Origin: an uncultured Pirellulaceae bacterium | Lineage (GTDB): Bacteria; Planctomycetota; Planctomycetia; Pirellulales; Pirellulaceae | Reading direction: 5' to 3' | Length of the DNA: 12,025 bases | NCBI GenBank assembly: GCA_947258905.1 | Contig: CAMYKF010000525.1 | Coordinates: forward strand, 1-12,025 | Part shown: positions 1 through 7,000 of the stretch, piece after piece | Numbering within the stretch: position 1 is the first letter of the stretch | Layout of the letters: each line of letters begins with the position of its first letter | Program-made: the position numbers and the translations under genes | Notes under the pieces: generated by a model | The model's database searches: none | The model's input: the letters and a program-made list of their open reading frames with translations, nothing else | What the model was told of the DNA's origin: nothing

Positions 1-84
1 AAAAAACGAGACAAACACCGGAAACCCAAACAACCCAGGACTGCATTTGAAGAATCGATCGTCATTCTCGTTTGAGCAGTATTG

Positions 85-104
85 GGCATTAGCCGGCATT
101 AGCC
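85..104. repeat. Two tandem copies of a 10-bp unit
   Basis: The unit GGCATTAGCC occurs twice head to tail (85-94 and 95-104) and is followed by another GG. It lies in the non-coding stretch downstream of sodN. No function can be assigned; it may be simple replication slippage. Confidence 0.8.
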
Positions 105-127
105 GGAACCGTGACAAATCCGCGTAA

Positions 128-163
128 AGGCGGGACTACGGGCGGGACTACGGGCGGGACGAC
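128..163. repeat. Three tandem copies of a 12-bp unit
   Basis: Three adjacent 12-bp units read GGGCGGGACTAC with small changes: the first (128-139) begins with A, the second (140-151) is perfect, and the third (152-163) ends GAC. Because 12 is a multiple of three, the repeat would read as Gly-Gly-Thr-Thr on the plus strand. The only reading frame through it continues antisense to sodN and is not credible as a gene. I treat it as a short non-coding tandem repeat. Confidence 0.85.
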
Positions 164-167
164 GAAC

Positions 168-188
168 TTTCAAAATCCGGTTTTGAAA
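168..188. terminator. Small hairpin just after sodN
   Basis: A perfect 8-bp inverted repeat, TTTCAAAA (168-175) and TTTTGAAA (181-188), encloses the 5-nt loop TCCGG. It lies 6 nt past the sodN stop codon on the minus strand, a position suited to a 3'-end structure. The stem is AT-rich and no clear U-run follows it in the sodN direction, so intrinsic terminator activity is uncertain; it could only protect the mRNA 3' end. The first arm and the sequence around the stop codon recur at the 3' end of the helicase gene. Confidence 0.4.
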
Positions 189-194
189 TGCCCT

Positions 195-716
195 CTAGTC
201 CTCGTGCGAGTGCAGGTCGGGTTCCTTGCCTTCGTAGGCGCGATACAAGTCGTAGATCGCGTTCTTCAGCACTTCGGCCGTCGCCGGATCGGCATCCTGC
301 TTGCACTTCATGGCGGACACCATTACCGCGTGAGCCGCCTTGAGCTGCTCGACATACCGCTCGTTATCCGGCTTGATGCGTTGCGTCAAAAAGTACTGGG
401 CCACAATGTGCTGGGTGTTCGTGGCATGCTCGTCCTTGGTGGTCACCCACCGCATCGACTGGTTGATATCCAGAGCGGTCGGCGGCTGGCCTTCCAGGGT
501 GTTGACGAATTCGTTGATGCTGGTGATGGCCTTGGCAATCGTTTTGGTGTCTTCCAGCATTCTCTCGAAGCGTAACTGGTCGGTGTAGATTCCGCATGGC
601 ACTTCACAGTGCGGTACCAGAGTTGCCGACGATTCGCCGGTTGAACGAGCCATCACGATTTCACAAGCCATCATGCCACAGACGGCGGCGGTCAGTACCA
701 TTGCATAAAATTTCAT
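195..716 (-). CDS. sodN: Nickel superoxide dismutase, exported-type precursor
   Basis: It converts superoxide to oxygen and hydrogen peroxide at a single nickel ion. The protein has 173 residues. The nickel hook HCEVPCGIY lies at residues 36-44 and has the family pattern H-C-x-x-P-C-G-x-Y. In this family nickel is bound by the N-terminal amine and imidazole of His1, the Cys2 amide and the Cys2 and Cys6 thiolates (here H36, C37, C41), so His36 must become the mature N-terminus. The mature chain would have 138 residues, somewhat longer than the roughly 117 of the Streptomyces enzyme. Residues 1-23 resemble a Sec signal peptide, suggesting an extracytoplasmic enzyme. I chose ATG 716 over the upstream ATG at 821 because GGGAGA sits 6 nt before it and the signal peptide begins there. 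No maturation protease gene (sodX) or nickel transporter is next to it. The gene is divergent from the DUF3179 gene. Confidence 0.95.
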   Translation of the reverse strand: MKFYAMVLTAAVCGMMACEIVMARSTGESSATLVPHCEVPCGIYTDQLRFERMLEDTKTIAKAITSINEFVNTLEGQPPTALDINQSMRWVTTKDEHATNTQHIVAQYFLTQRIKPDNERYVEQLKAAHAVMVSAMKCKQDADPATAEVLKNAIYDLYRAYEGKEPDLHSHED

Positions 717-983
717 GAAGTATCTCCCAGGGAAAAATCTGGACCGGTAGCGCGTTTTGGACGGCTGAGGAGCGGCCAGAGGGCAATCTTGTAATCCGCA
801 ATATGCCATACTATGACGCAAATCCAGCTCGCTGAAAACCGGTTAACGGGATTCTTTGAGAGCCGGTTCACAGTCGATCGGCGTGACAGGGCAGGCCGCT
901 GGTACCGCTACGGCCGGGCTGCAAAATAAAACAATCTCACGGAAGCCACCCTTTTTTCGACCGCGTCAGAAAGCATCCATCCC
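717..983. other. Divergent intergenic region between sodN and the DUF3179 gene
   Basis: This 267-nt spacer must hold the promoters of both divergent genes. Apart from the sodN ribosome binding site I see no convincing -35/-10 pair. A small palindrome AACCGGTT lies at 837-844, and CCGGTT recurs shortly after it. A nickel-responsive (Nur-type) operator would be expected near sodN in some bacteria, but I cannot identify one. No tRNA, ncRNA or small gene is evident. Confidence 0.5.
723..728 (-). promoter_or_regulatory. Ribosome binding site of sodN
   Basis: On the minus strand GGGAGA is followed by the 6-nt spacer TACTTC and then the ATG at 716. This decides the start, since the longer reading frame back to 821 has no comparable site and would add 35 residues in front of the signal peptide. 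Confidence 0.75.
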
Positions 984-2402
984 ATGAAACTCTCGCATAT
1001 CGCCGGGTTGTGCGTCGTCCTGGTGGGGCTCTTGCTAGCCGCGCTGTATTTCCTTGAGCCGACCGGAGACGGCACGGCTCCTGTCGATACCTCGTGGAAT
1101 CAACCAAATGCGACCTACCCGGACGAATTCCCTACTCTGCACGATTTCTTTGTGCTGTTGCACGAGGATCCAACCGCCGTGCGGCAGGGATTGAACAATC
1201 TGGTCGAAAAGTGGCAACCCGGCAACGCCATTATGTTGCTGGAGCTTTCGCAATGGTTGCCGCCGGAAACCGTGGGGCCGTTAGTCAGGGAGCTGCTCGT
1301 GGCAAAATTGCCGGTTGACGAATTCGACATGGACGAAATTTATCAGGTGATCTGGTCGCAGGATGTCAAGCCTCACCCCAATTACGCCGATTTCAAGAAG
1401 CGTATGTTCTCAAATCTCGACTCGAGGTTTGGCGAGTACTTTGATGACTCGTTTCCCGCCACGATTCGACTTGACGAAGTCCGCTGGGGCGGTGTCAGTC
1501 GCGACGGCATTCCGCCGCTGGTCAACCCGGAAATGCTGACAGCCGATGAAGCCGACTATCTGGATGATTCCAACGTTGTGTTTGGGCTGGAGAACAACGG
1601 CGACGCGCGGGCTTACCCGAAACGCATCCTTGCCTGGCACGAAATGTTTCGCGATACGGTGGGCGGCCAGCCGGTGGCCGGCGTCTTCTGCACGTTGTGC
1701 GGCAGCATGATTGTTTACGACACCTCCCGACCTGGTGGCAACTTTGAATTGGGCACCAGCGGCTTTCTGTATCGTTCCAACAAACTGATGTACGACCGTG
1801 ACACCAAATCCTTATGGTCGACACTGAAGGGCCAGCCCGTCATCGGACCACTTGTGGGCAGGGGCATTGTGTTGCCGCGGCATCAGGTCGTGACCACGAC
1901 CTGGGGACAGTGGAAACAGCTGCATCCGGATACCACGGTGCTCTCTCTGGAGACCGGACACCAGCGTGACTATTCCGAGGGCAAGGCCTATGAATCCTAT
2001 TTCGCCACCGATGACTTGATGTTTGAGGTCCCGCTAACCGACGACCGTCTGAAAAACAAGGCGGAGATTCTTGCCTTGCGCAACAACGACGCCAGCGAAA
2101 CACTGGCAATCTCCGCCGATTTTCTGCTGGCCAATCGCGTCTGGCACGATCAGCTTGAGGGCAAAAAATTCGTTGTACTGACCGATGAAACCGGCGCGAA
2201 CCGCGTCTACGATTGCGGTGATGTGCAGTTCGCATCGTGGAACCAAACCGACACCGCGATCGACGCCGCAGGAAACAAGTGGCAAGTCAGCGAAGCAGCA
2301 CTGACCGCACCCGATGGACGTACGCTGCCACGCAAACCCGCTCACCGCGCGTTCTGGTTCGGCTGGTACGGTGCCTTTCCCGATACCCGGCTTGTCAAAT
2401 AG
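984..2402 (+). CDS. DUF3179 domain-containing membrane-anchored protein
   Basis: This 472-residue protein starts with a hydrophobic helix (about residues 6-25), probably an uncleaved signal anchor, so the rest should lie outside the cytoplasm. Residues of roughly 30-165 form a family-variable, mostly helical segment. The DUF3179 domain follows (about 168-460) and shows its hallmarks in order: DGIPPL at 174, the EADYL and NGDARAYP blocks, WHE, then FCTLCGS with a CxxC pair at C236/C239, TSGFLYRSN, a MYDR..KSLWS block, a TTWGQWK..HPDT block, ETGHQRDYSEG with a following Y..Y pair, and an APDGR/PAHRAFWFGWYG tail. The biochemical role of DUF3179 is not established to my knowledge; the CxxC pair and conserved histidine hint at metal or redox chemistry, which is inference. 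The start is the first in-frame ATG before the anchor helix, with only a weak ribosome binding site. The next gene begins about 60 nt downstream on the same strand. Confidence 0.92.
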   Translation: MKLSHIAGLCVVLVGLLLAALYFLEPTGDGTAPVDTSWNQPNATYPDEFPTLHDFFVLLHEDPTAVRQGLNNLVEKWQPGNAIMLLELSQWLPPETVGPLVRELLVAKLPVDEFDMDEIYQVIWSQDVKPHPNYADFKKRMFSNLDSRFGEYFDDSFPATIRLDEVRWGGVSRDGIPPLVNPEMLTADEADYLDDSNVVFGLENNGDARAYPKRILAWHEMFRDTVGGQPVAGVFCTLCGSMIVYDTSRPGGNFELGTSGFLYRSNKLMYDRDTKSLWSTLKGQPVIGPLVGRGIVLPRHQVVTTTWGQWKQLHPDTTVLSLETGHQRDYSEGKAYESYFATDDLMFEVPLTDDRLKNKAEILALRNNDASETLAISADFLLANRVWHDQLEGKKFVVLTDETGANRVYDCGDVQFASWNQTDTAIDAAGNKWQVSEAALTAPDGRTLPRKPAHRAFWFGWYGAFPDTRLVK

Positions 2403-2464
2403 CGTCGCCGGTCGTCGTTTTGCCGGCCAATATCGGGATTTGGTTGCCAATGCCAATCGCTCCC

Positions 2465-3991
2465 ATGCGAATAGTTTCAGGCAGCCAGCGGGAGACCAAT
2501 TTGCGAGCCGAGCAACGTACACATGCCCAACGCAAAACCCAGGAAGGCCTGATCCTTCTTGTCATTGCAGCGGTTTCCGGTATCGGCGCGGCATTGACCG
2601 GCGCCATTCTGGCTTTGATCGCAAGCGGTTTTCTGGAGCCCTGGATTGGTTTTCGAATTACCTGGTGGCAAGGCTTGCTGGTGGGCGGACTGATCGGAGC
2701 CGGCGGCGGGTTGTTTCAGGCCATCTCGATCAATCGGCGGTCCCGTGCACTGGACCAGTCAGCAATGTCGCTTGGGCTGGAGCGGCTGTCAGAAGTGGAC
2801 ACGATGCAGCTGGGCGACACCGCCAAAACCGTAACGGGTCGCGAGACTCGGTTTTGGGATTGTTACTTTCGCAACAGCGAAACCGCCAGGATTGTGCTCG
2901 GTGATATGGGAATCGAGCACCCTGACATCGACGAGCACAACTCCGCGGATGAGCTGCAACAGACCTGCCTGTTTGTGGAGTTCGACGAGTTCCTGTTTCC
3001 CGATTTTGACTTGCAACCCGAAGGCATCGCCCTCCGCGTGCTGGACAAGCTGACGGGCAAAGCCGACCTCGATTTTGACGATTCGCCAAAGTTTTCCAAA
3101 AAGTATATTCTTACCGGACGGCCTCGCGATGCCGTCATAGAACTGTTCAGCCGGCCGGTGCGTGATCTGCTGGAGAGCCACACCGGTTTTCGCGTCATGG
3201 CGAAACAGAACCGCCTGCTCGTGTTTCGCCCCGGAGTCACTTGCCGTCCCGATGAAACCGGTGCGTTCTTGCGTGACGCCCTGTCGATCGTGGTTGCCCT
3301 TCAGTCCAGTGGCGCAGAGATCTCTGTCGACACCAACCCGCGTCCCCTGACAAAAACGACGGCCCGGGCGGAAGCAGATCAAATGGGCGGATTGGTCGGT
3401 GCCTGTTTGCACCGGCGTCTGCGCAAGGAAGCAATCGAAGCCGACGAGATTACGGTCTTTCTTGACCAGCCTGTGCCTCGACGCATTCCCCGGGCATTGC
3501 ACAACCAGCTAAAAGGCGATCCGTTCCTGGTCTTTTTTGGCTCGTTTTTCGGAGCAGGCGGTTTGATTGGTTTAGTCACAGCGCTGGCTGCCCCGATAGA
3601 TCCCGGCGATCGGCTATTGATGGGTCTGTTGGCCGGCGTGTTTTTGCTGGTGGGCGGAACAATTTTGTTTTTGGTCAAATTCTTTGAACGCCGTCGCATG
3701 CAACTGTTGAAACGCGGCCGCGTTGCTACCGCCATCCTGACCGGTCTCTCGCAAACGCCTTTCGTCAACGGCAACGAGCGCGTTTTTGAAGTCAAGTTCC
3801 GGCTGCTCGATGACCCGGACAGCCAGGTGCGACGCACGCGAATTCAGGGATACCCGGTCAATATCGCGCGGAAGCGAGTCAAATCGGGCCAGCCCACAGT
3901 GGTGCTGCAGGATCAGGACGAACCGAGTCGTTTCCTGTTAATCGATTGCCACGCGTTTGGCCAGGTCGCATTCAAAACCCCCATCTGGTGA
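2465..3991 (+). CDS. Uncharacterised four-helix membrane protein with DUF3592-like tail
   Basis: With the ATG at 2465 the product has 508 residues. It has a hydrophilic N-terminus, a helical hairpin (about 28-56 and 67-86), a soluble domain (about 95-345), a second helical hairpin (about 353-376 and 383-406) and a basic stretch (FERRRMQLLKRGR) leading into a beta-rich C-terminal domain. The tail ('G.VATAIL', 'V.FRLLDD', 'V..GQPTVVLQDQDEPSRFLLID') resembles the small beta domain of DUF3592-type membrane proteins. The middle part ('FPDFDLQPEG', 'SPKFSKKYILTG', 'RDLLESHTGFRVMAKQNRLLVFRPG') resembles domains seen in other uncharacterised bacterial membrane proteins. I cannot name a function. The frame is open back to 2237, but that part overlaps the DUF3179 gene and reads as a basic low-complexity shadow. 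Alternative starts are ATG 2450 and TTG 2501; only the TTG has a good ribosome binding site. It is probably in an operon with the DUF3179 gene. Confidence 0.8.
   Translation: MRIVSGSQRETNLRAEQRTHAQRKTQEGLILLVIAAVSGIGAALTGAILALIASGFLEPWIGFRITWWQGLLVGGLIGAGGGLFQAISINRRSRALDQSAMSLGLERLSEVDTMQLGDTAKTVTGRETRFWDCYFRNSETARIVLGDMGIEHPDIDEHNSADELQQTCLFVEFDEFLFPDFDLQPEGIALRVLDKLTGKADLDFDDSPKFSKKYILTGRPRDAVIELFSRPVRDLLESHTGFRVMAKQNRLLVFRPGVTCRPDETGAFLRDALSIVVALQSSGAEISVDTNPRPLTKTTARAEADQMGGLVGACLHRRLRKEAIEADEITVFLDQPVPRRIPRALHNQLKGDPFLVFFGSFFGAGGLIGLVTALAAPIDPGDRLLMGLLAGVFLLVGGTILFLVKFFERRRMQLLKRGRVATAILTGLSQTPFVNGNERVFEVKFRLLDDPDSQVRRTRIQGYPVNIARKRVKSGQPTVVLQDQDEPSRFLLIDCHAFGQVAFKTPIW
2490..2494 (+). 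promoter_or_regulatory. Candidate ribosome binding site for a TTG start
   Basis: GGGAG at 2490-2494 lies 6 nt before an in-frame TTG at 2501. Starting there would give a 496-residue membrane protein beginning just before its first transmembrane hairpin. The ATG at 2465 has no purine-rich site in front of it, so the TTG is a real competitor for the true start. Confidence 0.4.
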
Positions 3992-3997
3992 TTTGGC

Positions 3998-4062
3998 AGT
4001 GGACGAGGTCACCGGTCCTTCCCTGTTAAACGTGCGAGATGGGACTCGTAGCCTTGTCCACT
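3998..4062. terminator. Imperfect inverted repeat between convergent genes
   Basis: AGTGGACGAGG (3998-4008) pairs with CCTTGTCCACT (4052-4062), 10 of 11 positions matching. Inside the 43-nt loop, GGTCC (4014-4018) can pair with GGACT (4042-4046) if one G-U pair is allowed. The structure occupies most of the 98-nt gap between the convergent stops at 3991 and 4090, so it could act as a bidirectional 3'-end structure. It lacks a flanking T-run, so a classical intrinsic terminator is not shown. Confidence 0.4.
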
Positions 4063-4089
4063 ACGCAGAAAAGCAGTTTCAAAAGCCCT

Positions 4090-7000
4090 CTAATCCTTAC
4101 ATAGCGCGACAATTTCGTCGACGATCCGATCGGGATCGTCCAGCCAGTCCCGGGCCAGCACAGAGTAGTTGTCCCAGCCGAAGATTTTCAGCAGTCGTGG
4201 ACGGAACAACTCGCGGTCCATCAATTCCACGCCGTTGCGGTAGTAATCACCGTGGTCGACGAGAATCCCCAGCCGATACTGCGTGTCGCCTTCCTTGTGT
4301 ACGCCGATGTCGCATCGAAACTCCGAATGCCCAATGTCAAAATCGACGAGCAATTCATGCCCGGCGAGGCGATCGGCAATCTGCTGCAGTACAGGCGCTG
4401 CCTTCTTTTGCTCGTCGGCTGCCACGTCCAGCCACGGTGCCAGACTGCGCAAGACCGTCGTTGCAGTTTGCACATCGCCCATCGATATCGCTTCGGCATA
4501 ACGCAGGTAATTCCGCAAACAATTGGAACCCACGTTGTATTCGTTGGTGATCCGCGAGTACCGGATCGAACTGACGACGGCCATGTGGTGTTTGGCTCGC
4601 GAAAAGGCCACGTTCAATCGCTTCTCGCCACCGCTTTTGTTGATGGGTCCGAAGTTCATGATCATGCGGTCGTGGTCGTCGGGGCCATAGCAGATGCTGA
4701 GCAGGATGATGTCACGCTCGTCACCCTGAATGTTCTCCAGGTTTTTCACCAGCAATCCCGTAAACTGGCCGTCGTCTTCGCGCGTCAATTCCGCTTCCAG
4801 CAACGTGCTGAATTCATCATCCTGTTTGGCCAGACGGCTGATGGCTTCCTCGATCTCGGTCTGCTGGGCTTCGGAAAACGCGATCACGCCGATCGTCATT
4901 CCGGATTTTTGTTTCAGCAATTCGCTAATCAGCTGCGCGATGTATTCGGCTTCGGCAGAATTTTGCCGTCGCAGGTACACGCCGTGTTGCATGAAGTGAA
5001 AACTGATCGGCCGCTGAAACATGGAATCCACATGGGCCGTCGCCGCTTCGGCCGAATCGGCCACCAGCGGTTCCTGGCGGGCACCAGGCAGTTTTTCTTC
5101 GGGAATCGTCATCAGCCGACCGTCGTAGAACGCCCAGTTGCTAAAGCTGATCAGGGCTTCGTCACGGCTGCGATAATGCCAGCCCAGCATGGTCGACGGT
5201 AAATTTCGGGCGGCGTGATTCAGCAAACTGTTGCTTTCCAGATCATAGGTGACCATTTCGCCTTCGTGCTCAAATACAATTCCCTCATCGCTCTCGTCCG
5301 ACCGCGTCGAAAAGAAATCCGTCGGCGGCAATTGTTGTTCGTCACCGACCACGATTGTCTGGCTGGCGCGGAACAGCGAAGGAATGGCGGCTTCCAGCGT
5401 GATTTGGCTGGCCTCGTCAAAAATCACCACGTCAAAATCCTGCTCACCCAGCGGCAATGTATCGGACACGCTCAGGGGACTCATCAGCCACACCGGTTTA
5501 AGGTCCCGCACCACAACGCCGGAATCGCCGCTAACCAAATCGCGAATCGACTTGTAACGCATCTGTTTGCCGAATTCATGTTCGAGTACCCGGCGACCGG
5601 AATCGTATACATCCTTGAATTCCGTCCCGTTCGGGTCCAGCTTCGAGACCGGCAAGCTGGTTTGGCGAACGTGATCCAGAAAGCGGTCCCGCGTTTGTTC
5701 CCGAACGTGCTCGGCGTTAACAGCCATCCAGCCGTTGTGTGCCTGTTCCAGGCGGGCCACGGATCGCGTCCGGGCTGGCTGGTCAAAGCGAGCCAGTTCC
5801 CGCTGGTCTCGCCCGATCAGTTCCAGCGAATGGGCGGCCGACGCCATTTCGATTTGTTCGGGCGGCAGGTCCATGTGTTGCAGCGCCACCCGGACTTCCT
5901 CCGGTAAGTGCTGCAATTGCTCGAGGCAACTCAGGTAATCCGGCAACAAGCCCAGTGAATCGGTTGCCCCGGCCAGTTCACACTGCAACTCCGGCAACGC
6001 CATCGGCTCCCACAACTCCAGGAACTCGTCCAGCGTGGTTCGCAATTGACGAAATCGCGAATCCTGCCCAGCCAGCTGCCGGATCAGAGTCGGCCCCCGT
6101 TGGTCGGTCACCAGAACCCTGTGAATTTCCTGAAGCCATTCGGGGTAATCCTGCGACTCCCGTCTGATGCGCTCGATCAACTCCAGTTGCTCGTGGATAT
6201 CCCCGGACCAACCAAATTCCCGACCGATATGTTGCTGTCGCTTGCGCACTGCGGCGGCGGCGTCATACTCGATTCGCAAGGCAGTCAGTACCGATACCCA
6301 GCTGGGTTTGACCGCATGAACGCTGAAATCGTAGCTGCGATTCATGACCTTGCGCAATCGCCACCAGCTGGGAAAAAAGGCCGGTGCCCATTTTTTGGAA
6401 AGTGCGTTCGCCGCGTCGATGGCCGGTTGGACATCCCGTTCGGCCAGTTTTTCCTTCCACGCCGAATTCTCCTGCTGTGCGACGGTCAACTGTTCTTCCA
6501 GTCGCTGCAGCGTGCCCAGTTCCTCATCCAGTTTCGCCGACTCGGCGCTATCACGATCGAGTAATGCCAGTGCGTTGGCTTCCGCCAGCGGCAGCATGGC
6601 CAGCGCGTGGGTAATCAGGGTTCGCACCTGTGCGGCCGTCCACCGCGTGGAATCCAGCGGCACGCACTCCTGCAAGGCCTTGATCAGCTCGGCCAGTATT
6701 TCCTGGGCCCCCGCGGTTCCTTCGGTAACCAGTTGCAATGGGTGCGGCTCGGCTGACAGCCGGGCACTGAGATTGCGCAGGGGATGTCGGGCCAGAATCC
6801 CCTCAGGCTGTTGCTGCTGGAGAATATCGACAAGCACTTCGATCGACGCACGCCCATCGTGCCAAGACTTGTACGAGGGAAGTCGCTCTTTTTGCAGTTC
6901 GTCCAGTTGCGGAATCAGATGCCGTTTTGCAATCACCAGCTGCAACAGGTCGCACGTGGGAATCCCGGCACGCCAGGTGGTTTCCAGCATGGCGTCGGAC

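Larger units (their letters stand above)
1..194. other. Non-coding left edge
   Basis: Apart from the two tandem repeats and the hairpin after sodN, I see no gene here. Frames that enter from this side run antisense through sodN and lack family resemblance. A neighbouring gene or promoter may lie beyond the window edge. Confidence 0.5.

Noticed and set aside
85..163. CRISPR-like array
   Set aside because: The units are 10 and 12 bp, directly adjacent with no spacers, and no cas genes are present.
111..575. 154-residue plus-strand frame starting with a Gly-Gly-Thr-Thr repeat
   Set aside because: It begins in the tandem repeat and then runs antisense through sodN, whose family motif is unmistakable; no recognisable domain.
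717..821. Extension of the sodN frame to an ATG at 821
   Set aside because: The extra 35 residues are not signal-like and the ribosome binding site and signal peptide both point to ATG 716.
2237..2464. Upstream part of the membrane-protein frame
   Set aside because: It overlaps the conserved C-terminus of the DUF3179 gene and encodes an arginine-rich shadow sequence.
2789..3502. 237-residue minus-strand frame
   Set aside because: Antisense to the membrane-protein gene and without recognisable motifs.
4252..5202. 316-residue plus-strand frame
   Set aside because: It lies opposite the helicase motifs and is a codon-structure shadow without family resemblance.
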